Shown: in pieces, positions 1 through 9,870 of the stretch
Layout: the number at the start of each line of letters is the position of its first letter
Numbering within the stretch: the first letter of the stretch is position 1
Origin: Sinorhizobium americanum
GTDB taxonomy: Bacteria > Pseudomonadota > Alphaproteobacteria > Rhizobiales > Rhizobiaceae
Assembly (NCBI RefSeq): GCF_001651855.1
Contig: NZ_LNQC01000077.1
Span: forward strand, 1 to 64,000
Direction: 5' to 3'
Length of the DNA stretch: 64,000 nt
Made by a program: the position numbers and the translations under genes
Notes under the pieces: model-generated
Told to the model about the DNA's origin: nothing
The model's input: only the letters and a program-made list of their open reading frames with translations
Databases searched by the model: none

Positions 1-12
1 GACAACGACCGA

Positions 13-94
13 CGCCGCGCCTTGTAGGCGCGGCGAGGATATCCTTTGCTTGACAGACCCAGCCCAAAAAGAGAAGCCCGGTCGAACCGGGCTT
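13..94. terminator. Tandem hairpins at the dnaA 3' end
   Basis: Two perfect inverted repeats lie just past the dnaA stop. The one at 74-82/86-94 (AAGCCCGGT with its complement) has a T run on both sides, so it can end transcription from either direction. A second 9-bp stem (13-21/27-35) has no T run. The first is a good intrinsic terminator for the leftward dnaA transcript. Confidence 0.75.
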
Positions 95-119
95 TTCGTA
101 ACTACAAGCTTACCTATAC

Positions 120-1643
120 CTATTCATTGATCAGGCGCTTGAGCAGCTCGATCTCGTGGCTGAGCTTCGTGTCGCCGGCGATCAGTTCTTCGATCTTGCG
201 CACCGCGTGGAGCACGGTCGTATGATCGCGGCCGCCGAAGCGGCGGCCGATCTCCGGGAAGGAGCGCGGCGTCAGCGTCTTCGACAGGTACATGGCGATC
301 TGGCGCGGCTTGACGATGACGCGAGTCCGGCGGTTCGAGACCAGTTCCTGGCGCGAGACATTATAGTGCTTGGCGACGATGCGCTGAATGTCCTCGATGC
401 GGACGCGGCGCGGCTCACCGGCATTGACCAGATGGCCGAGGAGCTCGTCGACACGCTCGATCGACAGCTGCGGCTCGAAGGAACGGCGGAAGAGGAGCTG
501 GTTGAAGGCACCCTCCAGTTCGCGGCCGCTGGCCGTGACGTTTCGCGCCACATGGGAGAGAATTTCCTGCGGAATGTCGAGCGAGCCATCGTCATGACGG
601 GCCGCTTCGAGGCGGCGTTTCAGCATTTCGAGGCGCATGTCGTAGTCAGGCCCCTCCATCTCGATCGCCACGCCGCCCTGCAGGCGCGAGCGAACGCGGC
701 TGTCGAGCGATTCCAGTTCCCAGGGCGCCCGGTCCGCCGCCACGACCACCTGCTTGGCCGAGTCGAGCAGCATGTTGAGCAGATGGCAGAACTCGTGCTG
801 GATCGACTTGCCCTGCAGGAACTGCATGTCGTCGATGACGAGAAGATCGATGTTGCGTAGCGATTCCTTCAATGACAGCGCGTCGTTGTCGCGGATCGCG
901 GTGGCGAAACGCCACATGAAATACTCAGCCGTCAGGTAGACGACGCGCGGCGCCCGGGCGCTTTGCAGTGCCGCAAGCGCGATCGCCTGCAGCAGATGCG
1001 TCTTGCCGAGGCCGACGCTCGAATGAATGAACAGCGGATTGAAGCGGACGGCGCCGGCCCCGGCCTCCGCGATCGTGCGCGCGGCAGCGAGCGCCACGCG
1101 ATTGGACGAGCCTTCGACAAAGCTCTCGAAATTGTAACGCTGGTCGAGCGGCGAGCCGAAAAGCGGCGCCTGCGCCGGCTTTGCGGCGGCGGCGACCGTG
1201 GCGGCGGCAGCGGCCACCGGCTGCGGCGAGGCCGCGCGGCGGACCGGGGCAGTGGGCGCCGGTTCGGCTGCCGCAGTTACTGCCTCCTCGTGAACCGCCG
1301 GGCGCTGGCCGCGGGTCGCGGTACGGACGAGGATCTCCACTTTCAGGATCTCACCGTCTTCCTGCTGAACAATATTGGTGATCAGATCGAGATAGCGATT
1401 GTTGATCCATGACTTCAGGAATGTCGTCGGCACCGACAGGCGCACGACGCTTTTCGATACCGAATGGAGCTTGAGACGCCCGAACCAGCTGGCGAAGACA
1501 TCCGGACCGACCTGGGCTTTCAGACGCGCACTTACCCGCTCGAAAAGTGCGTCATGCCGCATGTCGTGCTTTTCCCCCGCCGCCTGAGACTGATTGCTTC
1601 CGGCCTGAATTCCTTCAGACGCCGTCGCCAAATTCATCTGCAT
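120..1643 (-). CDS. dnaA: Chromosomal replication initiator protein DnaA
   Basis: DnaA is the ATP-dependent initiator that binds DnaA boxes and opens the chromosomal origin. With the start used here (507 aa) the protein has the N-terminal DUF ([18 protein letters not shown]), an Ala/Pro-rich linker of about 70 residues, an AAA+ core with Walker A GLGKTH near residue 211 and Walker [10 protein letters not shown] near 271, and the C-terminal helix-turn-helix with the DnaA signature [11 protein letters not shown]. Start choice is uncertain. ATG at 1643 follows GGAAGG at good spacing; ATG at 1664 lacks a clear site; ATG at 1562 ([10 protein letters not shown], 480 aa) also has a GGGGGA sequence. 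dnaN is not adjacent (43.1 kb), as is usual in rhizobia. Confidence 0.95.
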   Translation of the reverse strand: MQMNLATASEGIQAGSNQSQAAGEKHDMRHDALFERVSARLKAQVGPDVFASWFGRLKLHSVSKSVVRLSVPTTFLKSWINNRYLDLITNIVQQEDGEILKVEILVRTATRGQRPAVHEEAVTAAAEPAPTAPVRRAASPQPVAAAAATVAAAAKPAQAPLFGSPLDQRYNFESFVEGSSNRVALAAARTIAEAGAGAVRFNPLFIHSSVGLGKTHLLQAIALAALQSARAPRVVYLTAEYFMWRFATAIRDNDALSLKESLRNIDLLVIDDMQFLQGKSIQHEFCHLLNMLLDSAKQVVVAADRAPWELESLDSRVRSRLQGGVAIEMEGPDYDMRLEMLKRRLEAARHDDGSLDIPQEILSHVARNVTASGRELEGAFNQLLFRRSFEPQLSIERVDELLGHLVNAGEPRRVRIEDIQRIVAKHYNVSRQELVSNRRTRVIVKPRQIAMYLSKTLTPRSFPEIGRRFGGRDHTTVLHAVRKIEELIAGDTKLSHEIELLKRLINE

Positions 1644-2611
1644 GTTGCCGCCTTCCATTATCATTATCCGATGCCGTCATTGCTGCCGGCGTCATCCTTA
1701 TATCCATCGGACACGGCCGCCTTCCGAAGCCATGCCGCGTCCGACGGACGCCCTGTCGCAGCGAAACCGGGCTCCTCATATCCCGCCCCGCTGCGCGCTG
1801 CGCGCACCCGCTCGCCTCGAACAAGCGAATGTCCCCTCGCGCCTCCTGCATGCTTCCTCAAGCCGAAATCGATTCAAGGACGGAATCATGCAGCACTCAA
1901 AGTTCTACAGCGACCTTTGCGCGCCCAGATGAGGCGCGCTGTAGCCCTATCGATTCCGCGTGGCCGTTTTCAAGCCATCCGATCCTACTCATTGCGACTA
2001 CGCCGCACCCTCGTACGAAGCGGGTAGCCGAGGTTTCCTTTCCTCTTGAACGAACACCAACACAGTACCGATGGGAGTCGCGCACGACACAACCATAAGA
2101 CGAAATGTCCTCGTGCCGTGGCGACGGATCGCCCGGTTGACCATATCGACTTTTCTGATTGAGCGACGTGGATTTCCCCCGCCACAGGGAACAGAAAGCC
2201 CAAAGCCATCTCGTTGAAATGACTCCAAACCTCCTTGATACAGATGTGATCCGTGTCCCCTGTGGAAGCCATTTAGGCAGGATCGATGGGCAAGATCAAT
2301 GGTGATTTTTACCGCTTCTTAAGCGCTGCCAGTTGACTCTCGTGCCACGTTTTGCATGCGGTTTGCGAGTCCCGAAAGAATCCCTGTTGAATCAAGGGTT
2401 TTAATTTTGGCCGCCGTGTTTAGCTGGCGAAAAAGAAAAAAAATAAAAATCTTCTTGACTCACTTCGCCTCGAAGTAGGCGGCCTGCCGAGACGTACCTG
2501 TTGTGACAACCTCGTGCAACCAGTTGAAATTGTTTCAACAATTTTGTCACGCCGTTGACACAACCACCCTTCTGGCAGGTTAATCATGACGATGGCAGAA
2601 TTATGAATCCG
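1644..2611. promoter_or_regulatory. dnaA upstream non-coding region, GANTC- and palindrome-rich
   Basis: About 1 kb without a credible gene; the open frames here lack ribosome sites and recognisable products. It holds a degenerate repeat copy (1861-1944), GANTC (CcrM-type methylation) sites at 2221, 2335, 2367, 2378, 2389, 2457 and 2605, an A/T-rich tract (2401-2456), and palindromes at 2463-2475, 2500-2510, 2523-2539 and 2545-2560. I found no good match to the DnaA box TTATCCACA. It is probably the dnaA (and partly rpsT-distal) regulatory region. In S. meliloti the mapped oriC lies near hemE, so this should not be called oriC without testing. Confidence 0.55.
1861..1944 (+). repeat. RIME-like palindromic repeat, copy 1 (degenerate)
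   Basis: Shares GGAATCATGCAGCA, CAAAGT and CTACAGCG blocks with copies at 9871, 32541, 49451 and 58933. Its second hairpin is GCGCGCC/GGCGCGC. It looks like the Rhizobium-specific intergenic mosaic element type known from Sinorhizobium; the exact family name is from memory. Confidence 0.6.
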
Positions 2612-2639
2612 AAAAGCCCGGCGCTCGCGCCGGGCTTTT
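2612..2639. terminator. Intrinsic terminator of rpsT
   Basis: Perfect 13-bp inverted repeat (2612-2624 and 2627-2639, AAAAGCCCGGCGC and its complement) with a tiny loop. The flanking A/T runs are part of the stem, so it can work leftward for rpsT. Confidence 0.8.
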
Positions 2640-2665
2640 CATCAACTGCTTATTATTTAGCCGGG

Positions 2666-2932
2666 TTAGGCCGACAGGGCCTTCACGCGCTGTGCCAGAC
2701 GGGACACTTTGCGCGATGCCGTATTGGCATGCAACACGCCCTTGGTGGCGGCACGCATCAGCTCCGGCTGGGCGGCCTTGAGAGCTTCGGCGGCGGCTGC
2801 CTGATCGCCGGAAGCGATCGCCTCTTCAACCTGGCGGACGAAGGTGCGGACGCGCGAACGGCGAGCCTTGTTCACTGCGGTGCGGCGTGCGATCTTGCGG
2901 GTCGCCTTTTTCGCCGAAGTTGTATTGGCCAT
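2666..2932 (-). CDS. rpsT: 30S ribosomal protein S20
   Basis: An 88-residue, Lys/Arg-rich protein that begins [17 protein letters not shown] and matches S20, which binds 16S rRNA early in 30S assembly. The open frame extends 18 codons further upstream, but S20 proteins begin at MANT and the region before it is not conserved in character, so the ATG at 2932 was chosen. It stands alone, followed 26 bp later by a strong terminator. The rpsT-dnaA neighbourhood with both genes on the same strand is typical of Rhizobiales. Confidence 0.97.
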   Translation of the reverse strand: MANTTSAKKATRKIARRTAVNKARRSRVRTFVRQVEEAIASGDQAAAAEALKAAQPELMRAATKGVLHANTASRKVSRLAQRVKALSA

Positions 2933-3123
2933 TGATGCCTCTCTTCGAAAACTGACATGAACTCCGCCTTCGCCGTGCCGGGTCACTGCGACCTGTCATC
3001 CAAAGCAATTCGGGAGCAGTATCGGAAAGCCATGCGAGATGGCGTTTCAAACTGAAGGCGGCGTATAGCGGGAAAGCGCCGGCGCGTCAACGCGCATTTT
3101 GCGAAATCCCGCAGCTTGCCGAT

Positions 3124-3897
3124 TCACCTGTGCTTGAATTCCGCCTTGCGCTTCGCCACGAAGGCGGCCATACCCTCCTTCTGGTCTTCGGTGGCGAAGA
3201 GCGCTTGGAAGAGCCGCCGTTCGAAACGCAGACCTTCGGCGAGCGTCACCTCCAGTGAGCGGTTGACCGCTTCCTTCGCCATCACCACGGCTGGTAGCGC
3301 GAAGGAAGCAATCTTCTCGGCGGCGGCGAGCGCCTCCTCGATCAATCTGTCTGGCGCGACGATGCGCGCGACGAGGCCGGCCCGCTCCGCTTCGGCTGCG
3401 TCCATCATGCGGCCGGTGAGGATCAGGTCCATCGCCTTTGCCTTGCCGACGGCACGTGTCAGCCGCTGCGAACCGCCCATGCCGGGAATGACGCCGAGGG
3501 TAATTTCCGGCTGGCCGAATTTCGCTGTCTCCGAGGCGATGATGAAATCGCACATCATCGCAAGCTCGCAGCCACCGCCAAGCGCAAAGCCGGAAACGGC
3601 GGCAATCATCGGCTTGCGAGCGCCGGCGACGTGCTCCCAGCCGCCGAGAAAGTCGCCGAGATAGCTGTCGACGAAATCTAGCGACTGCATTTCCTTGATA
3701 TCGGCGCCGGCCGCAAAGGCCTTTTCCGAGCCGGTGATGACGATCGCACCGACCCCCTTGTCCGCGTCGAAGGCCTTCAACGCGGCGTCAAGCTCGCGCA
3801 TCAGGGTCGAATTCAGCGCATTCAGCGCCTGCGGCCGATTGAGGGTGATCAGGCCGACGCGCCCGCGCGTTTCGACCAGCAGCGTCTCGTAACTCAT
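3124..3897 (-). CDS. fadB1: Enoyl-CoA hydratase (crotonase family)
   Basis: A 257-residue crotonase-fold enzyme that hydrates trans-2-enoyl-CoA in fatty-acid beta-oxidation. Visible family marks are the oxyanion-hole segment [10 protein letters not shown] (about residues 61-70), GGGCELAM with Glu111, and [16 protein letters not shown] with Glu131; these two glutamates correspond to the catalytic pair of enoyl-CoA hydratases. Start at 3897 is preceded by GGAGGAGAC; the longer frame upstream is the antisense shadow of mutM. The symbol follows the usual Sinorhizobium name at this position and is less certain than the function. It sits between mutM and rpsT on the same strand. Confidence 0.93.
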   Translation of the reverse strand: MSYETLLVETRGRVGLITLNRPQALNALNSTLMRELDAALKAFDADKGVGAIVITGSEKAFAAGADIKEMQSLDFVDSYLGDFLGGWEHVAGARKPMIAAVSGFALGGGCELAMMCDFIIASETAKFGQPEITLGVIPGMGGSQRLTRAVGKAKAMDLILTGRMMDAAEAERAGLVARIVAPDRLIEEALAAAEKIASFALPAVVMAKEAVNRSLEVTLAEGLRFERRLFQALFATEDQKEGMAAFVAKRKAEFKHR

Positions 3898-3952
3898 TGT
3901 CGTCTCCTCCAATTTTTGAACGCGATTGAGAAGGCGCCCAGCCTCTCTCCGC

Positions 3953-4843
3953 TTATTTCTGGCAGCGCGGGCAATGGAAGGTCGAACGCCCTGCCTGAAC
4001 GATGCGCGCGACCGTACCGCCACAGCCCGGCTTGCGGCAAGCCTCGCCCTCCCGGTCATAGACGGAGAAGGCGTGCTGGAAATAGCCGAGGCTGCCATCC
4101 GCCTGGATATGGTCCTTGAGCGAAGAACCGCCGGCCGCGATCGCGTCGGCGATCACCGCCCGGATCGCTTCGACAAGTGCGAACAGGGCCGGTTTTGCGC
4201 GGCCGCGCTTGTCGACGAGCGTGCCCGCCTCGCGTTTCGGCGACAGGCCCGATCGCCAGAGGGCCTCGCACACATAGATATTGCCGAGACCGGCGATCGT
4301 CCGCTGGTCGAGAAGCGCGCTCTTCAGCGGCTGCGATTTCCCGGCAAACCGGCCGGCCAGATAGGCGGCGTCGAGGGCATTTCCTGTCGGCTCCTCGCCG
4401 AGGCCGCGGAAGAAGGCATGCTCGGCGATCGTGTCGCGGCGTGCCAGATCCATGAAGCCGAAGCGACGCGGGTCGTTGTAGATCACCCGCGCCCGGCCGG
4501 ATTGTCCGTCGAGATGGAAGACCACATGGTCGTGCTTCTCATCCTTGCTGCGCGGGTGATGGAACGCGCCCGGGGTGGCCGGCTCCGCCCCGGCCTCGAC
4601 CCGGAACGATCCGGACATGCCGAGATGCGCGACGATGACATCGCCACCCTCGAGATCGATCATCAGATATTTGGCCCGGCGCGACAGCGCGACGATGCGC
4701 CTGCCCGATACGGCGGCGGCGAAATTGTCGGGAAAGGGAAAGCGCAGGTCCGGCCGGCGCAATTCGGCGCGCACCAGCAGCGCTCCCTCCATCGTCGGCG
4801 CCAATCCGCGTTTCACCGTTTCCACCTCGGGCAATTCCGGCAT
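3953..4843 (-). CDS. mutM: Formamidopyrimidine-DNA glycosylase
   Basis: Base-excision repair glycosylase/AP lyase for 8-oxoguanine and formamidopyrimidines. At 296 aa it is of normal length. The N-terminus PELPEVETV supplies catalytic Pro2 and Glu3. [10 protein letters not shown] carries the DNA-binding Lys, and the C-terminus has the CxxxxC...CxxC zinc finger (CRKPGCGG then FHCPRCQ). It lies 55 bp upstream of the enoyl-CoA hydratase gene on the same strand and is divergent from ubiE. No residue that I can check is missing. Confidence 0.97.
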   Translation of the reverse strand: MPELPEVETVKRGLAPTMEGALLVRAELRRPDLRFPFPDNFAAAVSGRRIVALSRRAKYLMIDLEGGDVIVAHLGMSGSFRVEAGAEPATPGAFHHPRSKDEKHDHVVFHLDGQSGRARVIYNDPRRFGFMDLARRDTIAEHAFFRGLGEEPTGNALDAAYLAGRFAGKSQPLKSALLDQRTIAGLGNIYVCEALWRSGLSPKREAGTLVDKRGRAKPALFALVEAIRAVIADAIAAGGSSLKDHIQADGSLGYFQHAFSVYDREGEACRKPGCGGTVARIVQAGRSTFHCPRCQK

Positions 4844-5025
4844 CGGCCGTCTCCCTTCACTCTTTATTCATTCCATCCGCCCGCATCGCGAGCGCGCCAT
4901 TCCCATGGCAGCATCGATGGCCTATACGAATGCGCTATGTCGCAGCCAGGTCCCTCGCGCTGAGATAGCGCGCGCGGGGCGATTTCGCTATGGTGCCGGC
5001 AAATTTCGTTGAAGTGGAGTTTCGT

Positions 5026-5802
5026 ATGGCGGATGAGCGCGTATCGGCGGATGGCGGGATGGAGACCTCCTTCGGTTTCCGCGAGGTCGGCACGGGCGAA
5101 AAGCAGCCGCTGGTCAACGACGTCTTCCACAAGGTCGCCAGACGTTATGACATCATGAACGACGTCATGTCGGCCGGTCTCCACCGCGTCTGGAAGGATG
5201 CGATGATCGCAGCGCTCAATCCGCCGCGCCGGGAGGACTACCGGGTCCTCGATGTCGCCGGCGGCACCGGCGACATCGCGTTCCGGATCGTGGAGGCCTC
5301 CGGCCGCAAGGCGCATGCGACCGTGCTCGACATTAACGCTTCGATGCTCGCCGTCGGCGCCGAACGCGCCAGGAAGAAAGGGCTCACCGCCAACCTCGAA
5401 TTCGTCGAGGCGAATGCCGAGGACCTGCCGTTCGCGGCAAATTCGTTCGATGCCTATACGATCGCCTTCGGCATTCGCAACGTGCCGCGCATCGAGGTGG
5501 CGCTCAAGGAGGCCTATCGCGTGCTGAAGCGTGGCGGTCGGCTCCTGGTGCTTGAATTCTCCGAGGTGGAGATGCCGCTGCTAGACCGCTTCTACGATGC
5601 CTGGTCGTTCAACGCGATCCCGAAATTCGGCAAGCTCATTACCGGTGACGAAGCGCCCTACCAATATCTGGTCGAATCGATCCGCAAGTTCCCCGACCAG
5701 CGCGATTTCGCCACGATGATCCGCACTGCCGGCTTTGGCCGCGTCTCCTTCACCAACTATACGGGCGGCATCGCCGCCTTGCATTCCGGCTGGAAAATCT
5801 GA
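5026..5802 (+). CDS. ubiE: Demethylmenaquinone/ubiquinone C-methyltransferase UbiE
   Basis: SAM-dependent C-methyltransferase of ubiquinone (2-methoxy-6-polyprenyl-1,4-benzoquinol) synthesis. The 258-residue product shows the family segment [18 protein letters not shown], the SAM motif [13 protein letters not shown] and the downstream IAFGIRNVP and LEFSE segments. The ATG at 5026 ([10 protein letters not shown]) follows GTGGAG at proper spacing and is preferred over the in-frame ATG at 4990. Four bases separate it from ubiB, so the two ubiquinone genes form an operon. It is divergent from mutM. Confidence 0.95.
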   Translation: MADERVSADGGMETSFGFREVGTGEKQPLVNDVFHKVARRYDIMNDVMSAGLHRVWKDAMIAALNPPRREDYRVLDVAGGTGDIAFRIVEASGRKAHATVLDINASMLAVGAERARKKGLTANLEFVEANAEDLPFAANSFDAYTIAFGIRNVPRIEVALKEAYRVLKRGGRLLVLEFSEVEMPLLDRFYDAWSFNAIPKFGKLITGDEAPYQYLVESIRKFPDQRDFATMIRTAGFGRVSFTNYTGGIAALHSGWKI

Positions 5803-5806
5803 CCGC

Positions 5807-7381
5807 ATGAGCACACCTGGAGCATATTTCCGTCTCGTGCGGATCGGCTGGGTGCTGGCGCGCGAGGATGCCTTTTCGGCCGTCCCTGCCGAACACCTGC
5901 CGCCGCTGGCTCGTTTCGTGCAGAGGCTCGCCGGGCTGCTTGCCCGCCGCCGGGCCCGGCTCGAGGTGCGCAGCGGCCGGCTCGCCCGGGCCGTCGAACG
6001 GCTCGGCCCCTCCTATGTCAAGATCGGCCAGTTTCTCGCAACACGTCCGGACGTGGTGGGCGCCGAACTTGCTGCCGACCTGTCCCTCCTGCAGGACCGG
6101 ATGGCGACATTTCCGGAGAGCGAGGCGCGGGCAGCGATAGAAGGTTCCCTCGGCCGCTCCGTCGATGCGCTCTTCGCCGAATTCGCCGAACCGATGGCGG
6201 CGGCCTCGATCGCCCAGGTCCATCCGGCCGTGATCCTGCGTGACGGCAAGCGCGAAAGGGTGGCCGTCAAGGTTATCCGCCCGGGCGTGCGCCAGCGCTT
6301 CGCCGCTGATATCGAGGCCATGTACCTGGTTTCGCGCATGCAGGAACGGTTCCTGCCCTATACGCGGCGGCTGAGGCCGGTCGAGGTGACGAAGACGCTG
6401 GAACAGACGACCAAGGTCGAAATGGACCTCAGGCTCGAGGCGGCCGCCCTTTCCGAACTTGGCGAGAACACCAAGGAGGATTCCGGTTTTCGGGTCCCCA
6501 AGGTCGACTGGGAACGCACCGGTCGCGACGTGGTGACGATGGAATGGATCGACGGCGTGAAGATGTCGGACATCGAGGGTCTCAGAGCCGCCGGCCACGA
6601 CCTCAATACGCTCGCCGAAACGCTGATCCAGTCCTTCCTGCGCCATACGCTGCGCGACGGCTTCTTCCACGCCGACATGCACCAGGGGAACCTGTTCGTC
6701 GACGAGGCCGGCCACATCGTTGCGGTCGACATGGGCATCGTCGGCCGGCTCGGCAAGAAGGAGCGCCGCTTCCTCGCCGAGATCCTCTTCGGCTTCATCA
6801 CGCGCGACTACCAGCGCGTCGCCGACGTGCATTTCGAGGCGGGCTACGTGCCCTCGCATCACGACGCCTCGAGCTTTGCCCAGGCGATCCGCGCCATTGG
6901 TGAGCCGATCCATGGCCAACCGGCTGAGACGATCTCGATGGCCAAGCTCCTGACGCTGCTCTTCGAGGTGACCGAGCTCTTCGACATGCAGACGCGCCCC
7001 GAGCTCGTCATGCTGCAGAAGACCATGGTCGTCGTCGAGGGCGTCGCCCGCACGCTCAACCCCCGTTTCAACATGTGGAAGGCGTCGGAACCGGTCGTCG
7101 GCAAATGGATCCGCGACAATCTTGGCCCGAAACGCATCGTCACGGACCTGCGCGACGGGCTCCACGCCGCACTCCGGGTCGCCGAAGCCGTTCCGGAAAT
7201 TGCCGCGCGCACCGAACGCTTCTCGGCCGAAATAATGGCGATGACCGAGAACGGCCTGCGCTTCGACCCGGAGACGGCAGAAGCGATCGGCAGGGCGGAG
7301 GCGCGCCATACCCGGTCGGGTCGGCTGGCGCTCTGGGTGATCGCGGCAACGCTCCTTTTCATCGCCTGGCAGTTGGCCTGA
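5807..7381 (+). CDS. ubiB: Ubiquinone biosynthesis kinase-like protein UbiB
   Basis: Member of the ABC1/ADCK/UbiB atypical kinase family needed for ubiquinone synthesis. The 524-residue protein has the family KxGQ-type motif (YVKIGQFLATRPD, about residues 70-80), the conserved DFMWIDG-like segment MEWIDGVKMSD, the HADMHQGNLFV catalytic loop and the DMGIVG metal-binding segment. The C-terminus (LALWVIAATLLFIAWQL) is a membrane anchor. The start at 5807 follows the ubiE stop by 4 bp. Co-transcription with ubiE is expected. Confidence 0.95.
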   Translation: MSTPGAYFRLVRIGWVLAREDAFSAVPAEHLPPLARFVQRLAGLLARRRARLEVRSGRLARAVERLGPSYVKIGQFLATRPDVVGAELAADLSLLQDRMATFPESEARAAIEGSLGRSVDALFAEFAEPMAAASIAQVHPAVILRDGKRERVAVKVIRPGVRQRFAADIEAMYLVSRMQERFLPYTRRLRPVEVTKTLEQTTKVEMDLRLEAAALSELGENTKEDSGFRVPKVDWERTGRDVVTMEWIDGVKMSDIEGLRAAGHDLNTLAETLIQSFLRHTLRDGFFHADMHQGNLFVDEAGHIVAVDMGIVGRLGKKERRFLAEILFGFITRDYQRVADVHFEAGYVPSHHDASSFAQAIRAIGEPIHGQPAETISMAKLLTLLFEVTELFDMQTRPELVMLQKTMVVVEGVARTLNPRFNMWKASEPVVGKWIRDNLGPKRIVTDLRDGLHAALRVAEAVPEIAARTERFSAEIMAMTENGLRFDPETAEAIGRAEARHTRSGRLALWVIAATLLFIAWQLA

Positions 7382-7527
7382 CCTAGACGCAAAGTCGCTT
7401 CCGATTTCTTGCATCCTGGAATAGTATCCGTCCATGGACAGTCGCTTTTCGCTCGTGATGCCGGTGACCAAGCAGACCTCAGGGTGTGCGGGAGACCTGT
7501 TGCGCTAAGCGAACTGTCTTCATGCCA

Positions 7528-7551
7528 ACCCTGCCGAGGCAAGCAGGGTTC
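7528..7551. other. Hairpin upstream of GNAT gene
   Basis: Perfect 8-bp inverted repeat AACCCTGC (7528-7535) and GCAGGGTT (7544-7551) with an 8-base loop, between ubiB and the acetyltransferase gene. There is no T run, so it is a weak terminator at best; it could be a leader hairpin. Confidence 0.35.
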
Positions 7552-7587
7552 GGCTCTGTTTCCTCGGGCGACAAGAGAGAGGAAACA

Positions 7588-8091
7588 ATGACCGCTGGTT
7601 CACTCGCACTTCATATCCGCGCCGCATCCATCTCCGACTGGGAAGTCCTCGCCGCTTTGCGCGATCTGCCCGGCGTTCGCTCCGGAACGCTACGCCTGCC
7701 CTTCGCGCCGCCGGAGCAGACGCGACGCTGGCTCGAAAGCCTTACGGAAAATGACATGGTTATCGTCGCCGAACTCGAGGGGCAGATTGTCGGGCTTGCC
7801 GGCTTGCACCGGCACAAAGGAAGGCGGCGGCATGCGGCCGACATCGGCATGTCGGTCCACGACGATTATCGCCGACGCGGCATCGGCAAGGCACTACTCG
7901 AGGCGCTGACCGAGGCGGCGGACCGCTGGCTCGGCATTTTACGCATCGAACTGACGGTCTTCACCGACAACGAGGCGGCGATCGGCCTCTATCGCAATGC
8001 CGGTTTCGTCACCGAAGGCGTGTTGAAATCCTATGCGCTGCGCGACGGAGCCTATGCCGACGTTTTCGCGATGGCGCGCCTGCGGGCGTGA
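7588..8091 (+). CDS. GNAT family N-acetyltransferase
   Basis: A 167-residue acetyl-CoA-dependent N-acetyltransferase. The acetyl-CoA binding motif A is visible as SVHDDYRRRGIGKALLEAL (about residues 91-109), followed by the motif B region ELTVFTDNEAAIGLYRNAGF. It resembles the RimI/PhnO-like group that acetylates small amines or amino acids; the substrate cannot be told from sequence. The ATG at 7588 follows AGAGGAAACA; the 34 codons of open frame before it look non-coding. It is separated from ubiB by 206 bp and is probably its own unit. Confidence 0.88.
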   Translation: MTAGSLALHIRAASISDWEVLAALRDLPGVRSGTLRLPFAPPEQTRRWLESLTENDMVIVAELEGQIVGLAGLHRHKGRRRHAADIGMSVHDDYRRRGIGKALLEALTEAADRWLGILRIELTVFTDNEAAIGLYRNAGFVTEGVLKSYALRDGAYADVFAMARLRA

Positions 8092-8217
8092 TCGGAGCAA
8101 GGGTGCCCTGCGGCCTTCGCCGGGCGCGAAGAGGCTTTACCCGACTCACGGGTTCCCGCGTCTTGCGAGCAATCGTCGGAACTGTCATTGCATTTCGCCA
8201 ATCCGGGAGACCAACAC

Positions 8218-9078
8218 ATGAAACACGAAACCCCTCCTGTTATAGCCGGCGCCGTCATCCGGCAGGGGGGAAGGACCTGCCTTCATCGCCTGACGAACAC
8301 CACCCCGGTGCTTATCCATGTGTGTTCGGGAAACAAGGTCGTGGTCATCCGCGACACGCCTCTGCTTCTCACAGCGGGCGAGTTCGGCCTGTTGCCCGAC
8401 CATCAGCCGATGACGATGGAGAACATTCCCAAGGCACCGCAGAACTACGAAGCGCGCATCCTGCCCATACCGCGTCCCTTGTTCGAGGAAACATATGCCC
8501 GCCTGGCTTTCATCACGCCACCTCGAACCGCCCTTCCCGTGAAGGCTTTTGACCTGCCCGACGAAGCCGTGGCGCTGTTTGATTTCTGCTGCTCCCCGGA
8601 AAGCCTTGCAAAACTCCCCACCCCCGTGGCGACGGTCCGCTTGATGGAACTCATCACCTGGTTTGCTCTCAGCGGAGCCGTATTGGGCGTCCAAGGAAAT
8701 CCCCTCTTGCAGCATCGCCTGCGCCAGATGATCGAGGCCGACCCGTCCCGCAACTGGACCCTCGGCCACGCCGCACGCAGTTTCAACATGAGCGAGGCCA
8801 CGCTTCGGCGTAAGCTGGCGGCGGAGAACACCAGCTTCACCGAGACGTTGAGCGATACGCGCATGACGCGGGCGCTGGCGCTGCTGCAAACGACCACCCT
8901 GCCGATCGCCCACGTTGCCCAGGAGGTCGGCTACGACTCGCCATCCCAGTTCTCGGCCCGGTTCAAGGAGCGGTTCGGCATCAATCCGCGCGAGATACGC
9001 GGCGATCTCGGAATTTTTGAGCGGATCGGGACAGAAGTTGAGCAGATCAGGAGAGACGCTGTGTCCATCTGGGGATAG
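8218..9078 (+). CDS. AraC family transcriptional regulator
   Basis: A 286-residue regulator with a cupin-like sensor half (about residues 1-150) and a C-terminal AraC double helix-turn-helix: NWTLGHAARSFNMSEATLRRKL for the first helix pair and PIAHVAQEVGYDSPSQFSARFKERFGINPREIR for the second. ATG at 8218 follows GGGAG at normal spacing. There is no divergent partner: the gene lies downstream of the GNAT gene and upstream of the YbhB-like gene on the same strand, so its target is unknown. Confidence 0.88.
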   Translation: MKHETPPVIAGAVIRQGGRTCLHRLTNTTPVLIHVCSGNKVVVIRDTPLLLTAGEFGLLPDHQPMTMENIPKAPQNYEARILPIPRPLFEETYARLAFITPPRTALPVKAFDLPDEAVALFDFCCSPESLAKLPTPVATVRLMELITWFALSGAVLGVQGNPLLQHRLRQMIEADPSRNWTLGHAARSFNMSEATLRRKLAAENTSFTETLSDTRMTRALALLQTTTLPIAHVAQEVGYDSPSQFSARFKERFGINPREIRGDLGIFERIGTEVEQIRRDAVSIWG

Positions 9079-9145
9079 GGTTTCTTTGTCAGATCACCTC
9101 ATTGTTTCCCTAAAACACTGAACTGACCTAACCCTTTGAAACTAC

Positions 9146-9188
9146 GCAATTCCGCACGGAAAAAACCGCACACTTTTCCTGGAATTGC
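9146..9188 (-). repeat. Two-tier hairpin repeat (GTGTG-loop family), copy 1
   Basis: Outer arms GCAATTCC/GGAATTGC (9146-9153, 9181-9188), inner arms GGAAAA/TTTTCC (9158-9163, 9174-9179). The loop reads GTGTGCGG on the minus strand. Same layout and length (43 bp) as the copy at 38257-38299. Confidence 0.7.
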
Positions 9189-9211
9189 TCCAGCAACTGC
9201 AGGAAAGATCC

Positions 9212-9754
9212 ATGCGCTTCATCACGACACTTCTGGCCCTGAGCTTCCTCGGCGCTACCGCCGCGCGCGCCGAAATGAAACTGACCTCGAACGACTTGGC
9301 AGCCGGAAAGCCCATGGCCGACGCCCAGGTCTTCAACGGCTTCGGCTGCAGCGGCAAGAACATCTCGCCGCAATTGCAATGGTCGGGCGCGCCCGCGGGC
9401 ACCAAGAGCTTCGCGATCATGGCCTATGATCCCGATGCCCCGACCGGCTCCGGCTGGTGGCATTGGACGGTATTCAACCTTCCGGCCGATGCGACGGAGC
9501 TCGCGAATGGGGCGAGCGGAGGCGGAAAGCTTCCGGCCGGTGCGATCGAGGGCCGCACCGATTTCGGTTCGTCCGGCTACGGCGGTGCATGCCCGCCGGA
9601 AGGTCATGGACCGCACCGCTACCAGTTCACGGTCTACGCGCTCTCCGTCGACAAGCTCCCGCTCGACAAGGACGCCCCCGCCGCCATGGTCGGCTTCTTT
9701 GCCCGGTCGAACGCTCTCGACCAAGCGACGATCGAGGTGACCTACGAGCGCTGA
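9212..9754 (+). CDS. YbhB/YbcL family Raf-kinase-inhibitor-like secreted protein
   Basis: A 180-residue protein of the bacterial PEBP (phosphatidylethanolamine-binding protein-like) family, whose biochemical role is not settled. A signal peptide (MRFITTLLALSFLGATAARA, cut before EMKL) predicts periplasmic export. Family motifs are FNGFGCSGKNISPQLQW, the ligand-site segment YDPDAPTGSGWWHWTVFNLP and GYGGACPPEGHGPHRYQFTVYAL. ATG at 9212 is preceded by AGGAAAG. A structured repeat (9146-9188) lies only 23 bp upstream of the start codon. Confidence 0.93.
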   Translation: MRFITTLLALSFLGATAARAEMKLTSNDLAAGKPMADAQVFNGFGCSGKNISPQLQWSGAPAGTKSFAIMAYDPDAPTGSGWWHWTVFNLPADATELANGASGGGKLPAGAIEGRTDFGSSGYGGACPPEGHGPHRYQFTVYALSVDKLPLDKDAPAAMVGFFARSNALDQATIEVTYER

Positions 9755-9870
9755 CCGGCGCCGGCGGTCGCACGGCTCCTTCTGCCCTGCGGCGGATTTC
9801 CGCCGCAGGGCACAGCGTCATTCATTCCGGCGAGCCCGGAGCCTCCGATCGCGCGCTTCAGTCGCCTCGG

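Noticed and set aside
1464-2098. Overlapping plus- and minus-strand frames in the dnaA upstream region
   Set aside because: No ribosome sites, Ser/Arg/Pro-rich composition, mutually overlapping; the region contains a repeat and regulatory signals instead.
1644-2611. oriC of the chromosome
   Set aside because: Tempting because of GANTC sites, palindromes and an A/T tract, but no DnaA boxes are visible and the S. meliloti origin maps near hemE. Left as a finding to test.
5750-7471. 573-residue open frame antisense to ubiB
   Set aside because: Shadow frame of a high-GC gene; the ubiB frame has all family motifs.
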